Below are positions 20,551 through 32,001 of a stretch of DNA of 33,887 nt, one piece after another. A model generated the notes under the pieces. That model did not search any database. It was given only the letters and a program-made list of their open reading frames with translations, and was not told where the DNA came from. Position numbers and translations under genes: made by a program. Source of the DNA: Botryllus schlosseri (taxonomy: Eukaryota; Chordata; Ascidiacea; Stolidobranchia; Styelidae); the NCBI GenBank assembly GCA_000444245.1, contig ATSW01065112.1, positions 1 through 33,887 on the forward strand, in the 5' to 3' direction. Each line of letters begins with the position of its first letter. Positions within the stretch are counted from its first letter, which is position 1.

Positions 20551-20582
20551 ACACAATACCAGGGATATCCCTGACACAATAC
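20551..20582. mobile_element. 14-bp palindrome between perfect 9-bp direct repeats
   Basis: ACACAATAC (20551-20559), CAGGGATATCCCTG (20560-20573), ACACAATAC (20574-20582). CAGGG is the usual outer end of hAT elements and 8-bp direct repeats are their target duplication. The structure fits a hAT element reduced to its two 7-bp ends. Confidence 0.5.
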
Positions 20583-21368
20583 GAGTAATTATGGTGAAAC
20601 AAAGGCGATAAGGCGATGCATGCAGTAGCAGGTAGCAGTCGACAATGAAGTCACACAAAGCAGCGATTCTTTCACACATGACTTGTCCGAAACGAGTTGT
20701 TGGCTACTTTTTGACAGCTTTTTCATAAACTTGTACCATTGTGACTACCGCCCAAAGTAGATCATGAACTATCTATTGCGACGCCATGCAATAATACGTT
20801 CCACGCTTCCGAATAAATTCGAAAATTTGATGTTTATTTCTCAACTCCATGAATTTTCCAATTGAGATATAAAATTCTAATATATCTGACCGGTAGGAAA
20901 CTCCTGGCTACTTTTCAGGCAAACATGGCGTAGAACATTTACTTTGTTATTTACTTGGAAATCGCGCTAGTTCTGCTTGTGCTTGGGTAGAAATCCGCCT
21001 TGTTACTTCTGCTACTACCTGAACAAGAGTAACCAGAGTATCCACACCTCGACGAAATCAGCTTTCTGCAAATACCGGTACTTGATCGCTTTTCACACCT
21101 TGTATACATTCACTTGAAGTATCTTGCAAATCGCTTCTAAATCGTTTGTAGTTGTGTATAACATTACGATACATTTACTTCTACGCGAGCACAGACGATG
21201 ATTACTTTGACCGCATCTGGACCATGCTTAATTACTTATACTACTTCGTTCATACGAGAATTTATTCGCCACCAATAATCCGGCTTAGCCGTACATCGGC
21301 TCTATTTTGGGTTTGCGGTAACACACTAATACTGGCACGATATTGATATACAATTTTCTTGGGAAGCG
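20583..21368. other. No feature seen
   Basis: AT-rich flanking DNA. TGGGTAGAAATCCGCC and TTACTTCTGCTACTACCTG near 20.98 kb belong to a loose AGTAGAAAT-containing sequence also seen near 30.7, 32.3 and 32.85 kb, too diverged to define. Confidence 0.3.
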
Positions 21369-21412
21369 AGTGGCGCAGTTGGTTAATTGGGTTCGAATTC
21401 CGCAGTTGGGCA
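21369..21412 (+). repeat. tRNA-derived SINE head (shortened)
   Basis: Box A TGGCGCAGTTGG (21371-21382) and box B GGTTCGAATTCC (21390-21401) both fit the RNA polymerase III consensus. Only 7 bp separate them, against about 30-40 in a tRNA gene, so this is a tRNA-derived relic with an internal loss and not a working tRNA gene. R1 copy E begins 160 bp downstream, which may be coincidence. Confidence 0.55.
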
Positions 21413-21570
21413 CGCATGGGAGCGAGAGAGACTGATGGTTGACTCAGAGAATGAATGAAGGTCATCCCCAACAGTACGAAAGTCAAAGCCTCTATGAACA
21501 TTACAAAAATCCGCATCGTGGTGCACATAGCCTGAAAAGGGCGATAAGCGCAACTGTGTTGTGTCAATTA

Positions 21571-21702
21571 ATAATAATACAATGTTCTTCCCAATTCTCA
21601 TCTCTACTAGTTGCTGACGATTACCCCTGACAAGTGCCAGCCGAAAATATTCAGGTTCATTTCAATGTGAATATACTGTACTATTCAATTCTCAATTGTA
21701 TA
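21571..21702 (+). repeat. R1 dispersed repeat, copy E
   Basis: CAATGTTCTTCCCAATTCTC, CTACTAGTTGCTGACGATTA, CCCCTGACAAGTGCCAGCCG, AAAATATTCAGGTTCATTTC, AATGTGAATATACTG, ATTCAATTCTCAATTGTATA. A well-preserved copy. Confidence 0.75.
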
Positions 21703-22354
21703 CTTTTTGTTTGTTCTGCGCACGCCGGCTTCACATGTAACCCAAACCCGCTAAAACGCCGGCTGTATCCACATTAGGTTTACGTCAAACCTGTATTTTT
21801 GACAAATTAACATTCTATTTACTGTCACTTCAATCAATTCCCCATTATTGCCATTGCCTACAAACTCCAAATAAGGATTCCGATCAGATTTGACATATTT
21901 CAATCCCCAAGCCTAGAGTAAACATACAGTGCGAAGCAGACCCATTCAACTATTGACCTTCCTATTTGTAACCTTTGCAGATACGAGTAAAGGTTCTAAT
22001 GCAATCCACCCGGTGCTGATAGATTTATCGTGGACTGAGAAAACACGATAACGTGAGTCGCTCAATCCGCTGGGAGATAACTAAAAGCTACCCGAACGAA
22101 TGAGGAGATAATGCCGTGGATTAAATTCAACGCGTTTGAACAAAGTCCGCCGTACTCTCGTTACCAAGTTAGAGTAGTGACACTAACCAGAATTGGTGTC
22201 TATATAGTCGGCGTTTGCGATAGATAAGGCGAAAAACCAAGAAAGCGACCATCGTAAATTTTCATTCTAACAAACCTGATTGCGGTGGAAGTCTTGAATA
22301 GGCTGATTTGACCGCTGTGCTCAGCAATTCAGATTGAACGCACATTAACAACGG
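21703..22354. other. No feature seen
   Basis: About 650 bp of flanking DNA between R1 copy E and R3; no reading frame or repeat recognised. Confidence 0.3.
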
Positions 22355-22362
22355 CCGAAAAC

Positions 22363-22735
22363 TAGGGCCGGGAACATTGATTCGAGTATTAACTCTAATG
22401 GTTCCAGTCTGGTAATGACAGACGATCTTTTTCGAGTACCGGTACTTAAAATTACACGATCATTGCCAGTGAGAGTTAATTTATCACTACTTTTCACTGT
22501 GGAAGCGGAGTGGAAGGCTGTGAGTCTCAATTGCTGGAATCTCAGCATACGAAATCATTGCACGTTATAGTGGAAATGACATATTTGTGAAGTCGAGATC
22601 AACCCACCGCATTGTCATAATGTGCAATGAAACGAACAGTCGAAAAAAATACAAAATATCAGGCCCATAAGTGTGAAGATATGTAGAAATCGCTCCATGA
22701 ATTCTACTTATCTTTTGGTACATTTGCTGGGGAAT
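22363..22735 (+). mobile_element. R3 element, copy 2 (left part)
   Basis: Begins TAGGGCCGGGAACATTGATT then CGAGTATTAACTCTAATGG; later AGTGGAAATGACATATTTGTG, GAGATCAACCCACCGCATTG, TGTGCAATGAAACG. It matches the copy at 31500-31964 block by block. The far end cannot be placed; possible R3-like sequence (CCTGATTCAGCATTAG, GACTCGAAGATAACTCC) reappears near 23042-23105, so a later insertion or divergence may lie between. Confidence 0.55.
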
Positions 22736-25700
22736 AACATCATAAATACGCTTTAGTCAGAAGGAAAACGACGCATTCAGGTGGTGGGTATATCTCCACG
22801 ATGTTCTGACGATGTTCTGATTCAGTCAAAACACCGGAGCATTAGGCAATGTTATTGTTTGGAATGATTATACGAATGCGTCGCTTTGAAAGATGTATTT
22901 ATTGCACAATAGAAATGCCTATGGTTACGGTACAAGTGTGTATCGAGAGTTATTTCCCTAATTGTACCAAAACTAACCACCTTAATTCTTGATAGAATAC
23001 CGAATGTCGCAGACAGTAATAAACTTTGTCACACCCAAAACCTGATTCAGCATTAGACATTTTGACCTTGTGTGTAATCCGACAATTCGATTTGACTCGA
23101 AGATAACTCCAAATACGAGTCAAGCTGTTACAAGCCTATCGGTCAACACACACTTTCAGATCGTTGGAAAGTGAATGGAGCGCATTTATCAAGTTACTTC
23201 GATTTATTTAGTTGAAACAGAGTGGATAGAAAGTGCTAATCGGTCAACAAACAACGTACAAAGAATCACTTCGGATGTTTACATCATCAAAGTCGATCCG
23301 GGCCTGATAACAGTTCATTTAACGCCCGGGACTATAGCACAAGCGATTATGTTCGCATTGGAAGATTGTTTAGGGGCCCGTACCAACTACACAGTGACAC
23401 TAATGCACAGATATATTTACCCATCGTCCTAAATTGCGTATTTTCAACAGCGCCACGGCGCATCCAAAAAAATTTGATCGCTCATTCTCAGCGTACCATT
23501 CTTGATCGAATCGGCTGATAATGATAGTTTCAACCTACGGGGGATTATTATTCAGCGACTGGCCAACACCGTGAGTCACACACAGCAATGTATCTTGCGA
23601 TCAGGTTAGCCTGACTCACGAGAGAATTCTTTCCCTGCGATGTACCAGATTGAGGTCTACATTTTCAACCTAACAGAAACGTGAAAGTTGGCAGTTAACC
23701 TCTAAAGTACACACCAAATCTCGACACATTTTGACCTTTAATGAAATTGATAGTGAAGGCAATGGCGAGCCGCGGATGCTGATTGCAGTTTGGCGATAAG
23801 ACAAGCCATGTGAAATCAAGCATGGATTCTACATATAGTTTCATAGCGCTCACGCTCACACACCTAAATTGTAGTCACGGGAAGAACCGTAAGAATGCCA
23901 AAATTTCAGGGTCGTCAACTATTGGCGTTGCATTAAATAAATCCTAATAATTACCATCACAGGTCCGACACGCATTTGACAACAAGACAACATCATACTC
24001 TACGCGACTACAAGCCTAGAACCGATAACCATAATTCGCCATGAGGTGACAAGACGCTAGTATCGAACGACACTAGTTGCATTTATTTTATGACGTTGTA
24101 ATCGGGGAAATGGCTTCGTTCGAACAGCAACGTTTGTTTGTCCACTATCAGTTAAGAAGTTCCGATTGAAAAAGGACGTATTATGCAATGTAGCCTTGCA
24201 TCTGATTGTCGGTCCAGGCATAACCAATAACCATGAGCCAAGCCATACTTCTTCAAATGATACCGGTTATGACTACAGCACGCTTTTGCAACCGAAAAGC
24301 AAACATTCATTTCGAAACACAGTACATGGCGATGTTTAGGGTAATTGATAGCCACTCACTCATCTCACCAAATGTATGTCTTCTACAGTGAAGCATGGTA
24401 CTGTGACAAGCAGAAGTATAGCTATAGTTTTCAGCCCGGGATCCACCATCATCACGCAGGAAATATCGACGATCGCACGGTAAATCCAATGTTACCACTC
24501 CTCAGCCCTCGCAGGTAGCGTAATCCGATTCAACCCAGGGAAAGCAGATCTTTACGTAAACCGATACACATCGACTATTCTGAGTATCACAAAATAATCT
24601 TGTAGTCGGCGCTTTATTCCTTCGAGCAGAATAGTCCTAAGGCAATTGAAATCGGTGTGCAATTACAGGACTAATCGTAGACAATTGCATCAACTTCTAA
24701 CGAAACCGCGGTTTTCCCGAGGCCAAAATCATTGCCAACTACAGAAGCGCTTCAATGAATAAAATGTATTGTACTAAACAGCTATTTCCGAATTTTGTGT
24801 AGATCAGGCGCACACTAGACAGCGTACATGTGATAGGCATAAAAGCACCGCGTTCGGAATCGCTGCCTATATCAACGGAACACAACAGCGGAGAATTAAC
24901 GTTTATAAACCGGCACGCTGTTCCTGTAAACTCCGAGCTGTGCTTTCAAGGCCTGACGACTTCGCTTCGCTTGGTCACTATTCTTTCTAACACATATCCA
25001 TTGAGAAGTTCCTGTTTGTTAGCAGAGGTTTACTTAAAAGACTCGGACGTTCGCGGTCGCTTATATTTGCCATGTAAACCGATGAGAAAAGAGCGCTATC
25101 TACTCGCTTGTTACGGTTCAGACGTTTATTTCCGTCTCGAAAAACTTCGATAACATCGTCGTACGATTGAATCGCCGGAGACGTATCCGCTGACGAGATG
25201 GTTTTAAAACACAGTCTGCGAAATAACCTCTTTGGTTGACTCGTGGACGCTGATGGGACATGTGCACTACAATTAGTCAAATCTCGCACGACTGTCAATG
25301 TAGATTTCAAAACAGGTTTATGCGGCACCAGAATAAAAGCCTACTTTGAAATTGGCCATTCATCTCTATTTAAACTGTCTTTCATCCGTGTTAAATGCAC
25401 GTAAATCACCATTGACTCGACTATAACACAACAACAACGTCCCTAATGCTAATGTCTGATTAGAATTTAAAATCCCGTTCACATAACAAGAAGGGCTCCG
25501 AGGCCAGTTATGTGGCGTACCCTTATTGTGGTCATCCTGATATAGGTAAACTAACTGACCGCTTCATAATCCTTCGTATTCAATAACACATGGCCTAACT
25601 TCGCGCGGCGTAGTAAAAATTCTAATTGGAATATAATGTTGTCCCAGTTGAGATCATTTATTGTATCATTGACGTCTGAAAGTTCCTTCAGATTGAAGTG

Positions 25701-27468
25701 TAGGCTCGCCATCTAACGGAATGACTATTGGAAGATCGTAACGTGTGGATGTCGTGGTTGGAGTATAGAGGATGTAGTTGGAGCACGTGTCACGTCTACA
25801 AATGAACGCATTCCAATGGCAAAACGCATGCATGGGCTACACGCAGCATGAGACTTCGTCAGATAACACGTGGCAATAGAATGCGTATTGCCGTAATATG
25901 GTCAACTCAATTTTTGATTGACGACTGTATTGTTAGTGTCGAGCTTGTTTAACCCAGCTAGAGACAAATCAAGATTCATGGTCAATACCAAATTATTCGT
26001 ACGCCTCATGCATTAGCTTGCGTTATTCTTGTTGTTACGTGACTTAATTAATTGCAATGAGGTGAGGGTTTTTCGTTGAATTTCTGCAATTCCATAAACA
26101 AGTCGACGTCATGATTCTTAATTAGGTGCGCTAGATATGATGAGTATTATTCAGTTTCGAGGCGTGAATGAATTGGTGTGTGAACCAAATGTCGTCATGA
26201 AGTCCGTTATCCTTTATCGCAGTATTATGTGGACTGTCATATATGACTATAAAGTGATCACTGATCATTAGTCAGACTTTGGAAGGGTTTCGCGCTGTGT
26301 TTCTACACGAGGGGTGGAGCAGAGCAGTAGACACAGTTCCTCTTATGAATAACATGTGAGTGAGTAAGCTAATTCTCTGATTTTGGAAGCGTTCATGACT
26401 AGGATTCCCGTGATATGTGATACGTTCTTATGCAGTTAAGCAGGATGGAAGTTTAACGTGCTCATTTCGTGCTGAATCGCTGAAGAATTTGAAACGCTAT
26501 TAGCTACCGGATATCACTTCCTATATTATAGTCTCAGAGCACATACGTCCTTTTAGATAAACGTGACTTTAGCAAAACGGCGTGTGTATTTATGCAGGTG
26601 ATAGGGATAATGAGCTAGAGCTCATATTTTTATATCGCCGAGATTATCGCGATAGGGGGAATTAGATAGGATGCATAGGTGTTGATGCAATATTCAATGT
26701 AATTAGTAATCTCCAGATTTACCGTGTTCGCGTATAATGCTGTATTATTAAACAATGTTGTTGCGACATTGCGTGTATTTGTTGACTTGGATAAAGATGA
26801 CATTGACACGCGTTCGTCATTACTTCGCGATGACAGCAATACGGAATCCGTCAGAACAGAAAACTGATGTAATTTCGCACAATATTCCCACACATCAAGT
26901 ACCTCACCGCGTGGGAGCATGACACAATCCAAAGTGAACCTGCGCCGTGTGGCCGAGTTTGACTCCAGCAATTGTACCGAAAAATGATTTCCTTTGCGGG
27001 GATTCAATTGCTCTTTGTTTCCATTCCTGACATTTATCTTTCTGATACGATTACCACTTGAAAACAGGACGGCGACACAGCTCGTGAGACTGCTACACAG
27101 CTAAGCAAGTTTCTTGGAATGGGTTGAATTCGGCTGTTGCACATGTGGGCTCGACCGCAAGGGTAGATTATGGTTAATTCTTTTCTTTCGTAGGCTACTT
27201 GATTTCGTATAAATATCCTCGCTAATTAATGAAGTTCAGAACTGATTGACAAGGGAGGTAATGTTAACCAGCAGGTTTCCAGCACTCTTGCGTGGTTTGT
27301 AGTAGGCCTAATATAGAATATTATTATAAGGCCGCATTGACGTATGCAGCCGGTGTGGGCCTACTGTTATCCGCCAGTAAATTATAATATCGCCTTTTTC
27401 ATATCATTACCCCCGATATGAACAGTTTGAACTACAATTACCGCATTTCAAAAAAATAGCTGGTCACT
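22736..27468. other. Intergenic DNA, no gene recognised
   Basis: About 4.7 kb. AACGACGCATTC (near 22768) and GAATGCGTCGCTT (near 22876) form a short inverted pair about 100 bp apart. Open frames at 24830-25153 (107 codons, plus) and 26630-27007 (125 codons, minus) show no recognised domain. The second contains RRRFTLDCVMLPRG, faintly like a SEA strand, but it has no supporting acceptor. I list neither as a gene. Confidence 0.35.
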
Positions 27469-28076
27469 ATGTGATTCTCAAACAGGATACAGCGGCACAT
27501 TATAGTGTGGCGCTACAGATTATCAGGTGTGCCGCGAGTCTTTCTGAAATTTTCAAAAATGACTGTTTAATATTGAAGATGTGAAATATGTATCCGACTT
27601 CAAGGCGGCCAAACTTCTCCAATAGCAAATAAATAAGCAGATGTGACCATGTCCATCAAATCAATCATGGCATTGCGGATGAGTAGGGCAATGCCACACC
27701 ATAATTGGGTCTGCTATATTGCGAAGAAATTATTTGATTTGTCTCACGTCAACTCATAAACAAGAAATCGTGACGCAATTCATGAGCACATTATCTGAAC
27801 TTCATCTTACACTTCAACAATACTTGTCAGGATTTGCTGTAAACAAGTTAATGGGTATGCGAACATATTTTCTTTTCGTTTTGACTGAAATTAAAAGCTG
27901 TAACCGAGACACACTGCTTGGAAAACGACGCAATGCGGGTATGCTTGTCAACAACTAAACATCGTTTCAGTCGTCTATATTTTCGTATAAGCAAGCATAG
28001 CCACTACTACGTGAATACATTTTAAGCAACTTTTTTGTAAGTGTTCCGAGAGCAGGCAAAGTTTGGGGAACTCCTG
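27469..28076. mobile_element. hAT-like remnant
   Basis: Left ATGTGATTCTCAAACAGG with AGCGGCACATTATAGTGTGG and CAGGTGTGCCGCGAGTCTTT, a layout common in hAT elements. The right end, reverse-complemented, reads CAGGAGTTCCCCAAACTTTG. About 608 bp, with a 79-codon frame (27719-27958) of uncertain meaning, possibly a transposase scrap. No matching target duplication. Confidence 0.45.
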
Positions 28077-28488
28077 ATTACAATGTCATAATACATATCC
28101 CAGTGTCCGTTTAGAGTGGTAAAGCGGTAAAGTGGATTCTAGCCATGTGGCATCAAGATGTCAAATCTTAAAAGAAAGACAGGATATAGACAGTAACTCG
28201 TATCACTGTTGATCACAAGCTTGTTGCCGATACCTGTACTTCACTGCAGTATTATGTATTATGAGGGATACTGAGTCACAAATGTTATCGATTTTCTGAA
28301 AACAATTATGTATTTATTTACAATATATCTTCCATGCTGGATTCGTTTTTGTTGTTCGATTTCATGTATTCCAGCACCACGCAGCAGAGCAGACACAGTG
28401 CTTCCAAATTTCACAACGGATTTTTTGTAGTTTTGTTTCTTCTGGGACTTTTTGGTAATCTCATAATCCGTTCACTGAATAAACTAGA
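28077..28488. other. No feature seen
   Basis: About 410 bp of AT-rich sequence between hAT-like ends. Confidence 0.3.
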
Positions 28489-28560
28489 AAGCAGGGGTGT
28501 TGAACCTTTAGTACCAGCAGGCCAGATAGGAATAGCTGGGTGAAATAGTGGGACGCATGT
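28489..28560 (+). mobile_element. Possible hAT terminus without a partner
   Basis: CAGGGGTGTTGAACCTTTAG followed by CAGCAGGCCAGATAGG resembles the CAGGGGTGTCAAAC...GGCCAGAT end of many hAT elements. The opposite end was not found. Confidence 0.3.
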
Positions 28561-28995
28561 TGATATATAGTGCAGCATCTTAGCAGTGGCAGACACGAAG
28601 CTATGGTTTCGAAGGAATGATACTTACAGTTGAGGAATTCATTTGGAACCGAGTCCCCTAACTGTAACTTATGAAAAAATTTTAAACTTTGAAAAATGCG
28701 CAAATATCGAAAGTTTTTTCGGGTATAAAATGGGTTTGGTATAGTTTGGTCAAATTACGACTCAAGAAAATCCAAATTACACCTCTTCGGGGAATTATGC
28801 ACAAGTTAAGAGCCATGTTTCATAGTACCACTACCCCGATTTTCTCAGTTGCTGATGCCTCACCCTATTAGGAATGGCAAGATTATGCTTTCTTTAAAAT
28901 ATTGTATTCGGATCTAAGTTGGTCGGACTTTTGACGAGCAATGCATTTATAACTATTATGTTGAAAAAAGTTATAGTAACCTATCGGGCTTATAG

Positions 28996-29515
28996 CAGAG
29001 TGATGAGCGGATAGTGCTTTTCGAGACTCCGAATCCCTCTGACAACTTTAGTGTCTGAGGAAAACTCCCTCTGACTCCGAAGAACTCAATCCCATACTCC
29101 GAGATACTCCGATGAATCTCGTCAAGTATCCGAAACAGTGGCAAGCATGGTACATTTGGTAATGTGTTTTACTAAATTAATGTGATAATATGGTTGGCGT
29201 TATAGTATTGTCTACTCTCCAGTCCCCAATTGCAGTGCAGATGGCTGATTTTTATGCACTTGGCAACCATTTTTGCATGTTACCCGTCATATTACAACTT
29301 TATGAGGTGTCAACTGTCTGTGTTTTGGTTTGTAATCATAATCAAGAGTGTGCTCTGGTCAGAGCTATCCAAAGATATTGGAGACAAAAGTTACAATACT
29401 CCGAAATTCTCCGAAAAAATATCTGTAGTAAACTCCGACCCCGCCCGACTGTCAAAAAATCGGCAAAACTCCGCTCCGACTCCGCTCCGACTCCGCTCCG
29501 ATGCTCATCACTAAG
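28996..29515. mobile_element. hAT-like MITE with CTCCGA-rich ends
   Basis: Left CAGAGTGATGAGCGG, right reverse complement CTTAGTGATGAGCATCGG. Inside both ends lie arrays of ACTCCGA: CTCCGAATCCCTCTGAC on the left; CTCCGCTCCGACTCCGCTCC on the right. About 520 bp. The overlapping frames at 29190-29549 and 29230-29514 arise from this array and are not genes. Confidence 0.65.
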
Positions 29516-29640
29516 CACGACACGTCTGACTCTCATTCTTTGCAATTGAAGATCCGAAATATTTATAACTTAGATGTCTTTTCAGCAAAATTAAAACAAC
29601 ACATTTCACTCAGCCGATACGGCGATATAGTCGCGGTGCG

Positions 29641-29883
29641 ATGAATTTCACGACGCTGTCAACTCCTAACGTCACCGGCCACGATGGATACTGCGTCAGC
29701 AGGAACAAGCCGTCTTTCATCGCATTTGCAGCGATACCGTCGATACCGATCATCATCAACGTCGGCGTGCTCGTCGCCGTTGCGATGAACAACCGTAACT
29801 TGTTACGCCAAAGCCGAGTGTACGCGCACGTCAGTTCCACCCTTGCCGCCAACGTGATCTTCTCATTTTTAGCGCTCATTCAA
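29641..29883 (+). CDS. Seven-transmembrane receptor, exon 1 (N-terminus, helices 1-2)
   Basis: Starts at ATG 29641, with an in-frame stop shortly upstream. 81 codons. Residues 1-24 are an extracellular tail with two N-glycosylation sequons (NFT, NVT) and a cysteine. Residues about 25-49 form helix 1 (SFIAFAAIPSIPIIINVGVL) with an Asn where class A receptors have N1.50. NNRNLLRQSR is a basic first cytoplasmic loop. VYAHVSSTLAANVIFSFLAL is helix 2. In class A receptors the loop is followed by SLAxADLL; here TLAAN lacks the usual aspartate, so the receptor is divergent. It ends at CAA/GTAAGT, phase 0. Plus strand, divergent from the perlecan gene. The ligand cannot be inferred. Confidence 0.65.
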
Positions 29884-30274
29884 GTAAGTCTACCTTGCAT
29901 TCGATTTCATTGACCGTGGTGCAAAAGGCCGCTAGGCGACAAGAACCCAAACTTGTAGCTAAACAAATCAACAAGTGCAAACACCTCGCTAGATGTTTGA
30001 AAAAGGCTTTTATCAGAAGCGGCCAGTAACGAAGTACTTCCATTTCGACTCCTAGGACGGATTCTAGAAATGCCGTGATCCGGTCCGAAAAACTCCAATA
30101 ATAATTATCTACACACAGGATGATATTGAATGTTGATTGAAATAACACAAACAGGAAATTGAAAACTCAAAGATCAAGCCCAACCCTTATCTGAAGTAAT
30201 TATGCCAATTTGGACTTATCATGAGGTTTGTGTTTCCATGAACGTTTCACTTTAACTATTGATTCGAGGGTGGA
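29884..30274. other. First intron of the receptor gene, 5' part
   Basis: Begins with the donor GTAAGT. The first 260 bp stay open in more than one frame on each strand (for example VVQKAARRQEPKLVAKQIN on the plus strand). No splice sites support an exon there. Confidence 0.35.
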
Positions 30275-30425
30275 CGAGGGTAAGGCTGCCCTATTCTTAG
30301 TAAAAAGTACTGAGCCGTCTCCGATCCGACCTCGGCCGTATCAAAAAGGTACTGATCCGGCTCCAGCCACAAATGAGAAAATCTGACCGGAGATCTAATC
30401 CGGATCCGGTCCATGCCCCGCTCTA
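30275..30425 (-). mobile_element. Partial hAT element, CCGGA family
   Basis: Read on the minus strand it begins TAGAGCGGGGCATGGACCGG, then GGATCCGG, CATTTGTGGCTGGAGCCGG, ATCAGTACCTTTTTGATACGG. These match the element at 33528 onward (TAGTGCGGAGCATGGACCGG; GTGGCCGGATCAGTACTTTT). Only about 150 bp remain. Confidence 0.6.
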
Positions 30426-30589
30426 GCGCGCACTCCCCAAATTTCATAAACCAAAGACTAGAAAGTCATCACATCAACCTCAATAAGTTTATTATATTGC
30501 TAAAATAAGATAACAAAGGACCATCACTGTTCCACTCATGACGTCATTCTCAAAGGAAAATATGTTTTTGTAGTTTTGTGATGATGTAT

Positions 30590-30653
30590 GTAATGTATTG
30601 CCCTTTCACGAACCCCCTAAAACTAGTTCGCGGACCCAGTTTAAAAACTCCTG
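30590..30653. mobile_element. hAT terminus without a partner
   Basis: Read on the minus strand: CAGGAGTTTTTAAACTGGGT, CCGCGAACTAGTTTTAGGGG, GTTCGTGAAAGGGC. A typical CAGNNGTTTTTAAACTGGG..CCGCG hAT end. The second end is not in sight. Confidence 0.45.
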
Positions 30654-31065
30654 CACTAGAGAGTAAGTAGTGCAATTAGGGAAAACCGGCTAGATTAGGC
30701 CTACTTCGAAAAGTAGAAATACTGCGTTACCGACCTCTGTATTGAGTACCAACGACGACTATACTTCAACTCTCTCTGGCTTGTATTCGAACACTTGGCA
30801 AACATTTAACGGATAATACTATCTGTGCCGAAAATTATCGAAACGACAGATTTCACGTGGTCGCGGGAGGCCATTCGTTATTCCATTTGTCGACTTTTAA
30901 CAAAATCTGCCAACCTAATTTGTGCCAACAGAAAGAGTTGTATAATGTATAATTCTGTATAATTGTACATTGAGCTTGGGCCATCTCTTCGCCTCGATTA
31001 TTATGCCTGTGAATTCATGTCTGGTAATTGCTTACTACTGTTGATATAGAAATACCAGGTTTTTT
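30654..31065. other. Receptor intron, no feature
   Basis: About 410 bp. It includes a loose AAGTAGAAATACTGCGTTAC / CGACCTCTGTATTGAG sequence shared with about 32.85-32.95 kb. Confidence 0.3.
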
Positions 31066-31208
31066 TTTGAAATCTCTACTAGTGACTGACAATTACTCCT
31101 GATGAGTGTCAGGCGGAAATATTCGGATTTATTTCATTGTGAATATATTATTCAATTGTACATCGATCCCTATACTTTTAGATCGTCAGTTTGTATTTCA
31201 ACTTGGAG
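31066..31208 (+). repeat. R1 dispersed repeat, copy F, next to receptor exon 2
   Basis: ATCTCTACTAGTGACTGAC, CTCCTGATGAGTGTCAGGCG, AAATATTCGGATTTATTTC, GTGAATATATTATTCAATTG, then more diverged sequence to GATCGTCAGTTTG. CTGATGA is at 31099-31105. The right edge runs up to or into the splice acceptor of exon 2. Confidence 0.7.
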
Positions 31209-31323
31209 GGATACGGTATCGAATCCGACCACAAAGGCAAAGTCCGCGAGGAGCTGGTGAAACTCTGGGCCTTTCGGAAAGCGTTTCTTTACGGGATGTA
31301 CGTTGTGATGTGCGGCAATATCG
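31209..31323 (+). CDS. Receptor exon 2 (loop and transmembrane helix)
   Basis: Encodes GYGIESDHKGKVREELVKLW then AFRKAFLYGMYVVMCGNI: a charged loop followed by a hydrophobic helix, as from the first outer loop into helix 3 (helix 5 is possible if exons are missing). The donor is ATCG/GTGAGT, phase 1. The acceptor AACTTGGAG/G (31207-31208) gives phase 0, matching exon 1; a second acceptor, GTCAG/T at 31188-31189, would give phase 2 and does not match. The frame is rich in G+C at third positions compared with the flanks. It has no class A Cys3.25 at the expected place, in keeping with a divergent receptor. Confidence 0.5.
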
Positions 31324-31499
31324 GTGAGTTCCCGTGAACTCTGGCGTTATCGTATTTTGCTAAGCGCGCTTATAAGTATTTTTCAATATGCGCTATTATC
31401 GCGATATATTCTATTCCCGGATGGGCGCCAATGTCGTAAACAGGTCACGGGAATTGTGCCAATGTGTCACAGTATTGAATATCTTGAACGGGTTATGAC

Positions 31500-31964
31500 T
31501 AGTGCTACGCACAATGATTTGAGTACTCGAATCTGAATCGAGTATTAATTTTAATGATTCAAGTCGAGTCGCGAGACTCCTTATCGACTTCTGAAATTAT
31601 ACGCTCCTTCTCACCAAGAGGTCATTTCTCAACGGGTATTATAGTTTCGATACTTTTTTCTCGTCGATGTATGCCTTGAAACCTCGATCGGTTGTGTCAC
31701 AGCGTACGAAACATTTAGTAAAAAGTTACGTGCGTTAGAGGAAATGATACTTCTTTTGATTTCCGATCAACCCACGGCGTTTGTCACAAAGTGCAATGAA
31801 ATAGGTATGATAGAATATATACGAACTTAGTTTTAATGTGATGTAGAACTAGCATTCGTTTCCTTGTGGGTACATATTGATACTCAAATATTCGGCTCGA
31901 CTCGAAGCCCTTCATACCTGATTCAAGATCAAATTACTGGGCTAAACGGTTTTGCATATCCCTA
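31500..31964 (+). mobile_element. R3 element, copy 3, in receptor intron
   Basis: Left TAGTGCTACGCACAA, right reverse complement TAGGGATATGCAAAA, followed inward by CGAATCTGAATCGAGTATTAA on the left and CTTCGAGTCGAGCCGAATAT on the right. Flanks GTTATGAC and GTGATACC agree at 5 of 8 bases, so an old hAT-type target duplication is possible. Internal blocks match the copy at 22363 (GATCAACCCACGGCGTTTG, GTGCAATGAAATAGG). About 465 bp, non-coding. Confidence 0.6.
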
Positions 31965-32001
31965 GTGATACCATAGAAAGTAAAGTGCGATGTGTTTCCA
32001 G

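Noticed and set aside
21262-21567. Minus-strand frame with a signal-peptide-like start (MRIFVMFIEALTFVLLG) as the missing first perlecan exon
   Set aside because: It has no phase-0 donor after the hydrophobic part, and it continues antisense through the tRNA-derived SINE.
24830-25153. 107-codon plus-strand frame
   Set aside because: No recognisable domain; within chance length for this amount of DNA.
26630-27007. 125-codon minus-strand frame, considered as another SEA segment because of RFTLDCVMLPRG
   Set aside because: No pyrimidine tract or acceptor, and the remainder does not follow the SEA pattern.
29190-29549. 119-codon plus-strand frame rich in Arg, Ser and Pro
   Set aside because: Its second half is the CTCCGA array of a hAT MITE, open in several frames because of the repeat.
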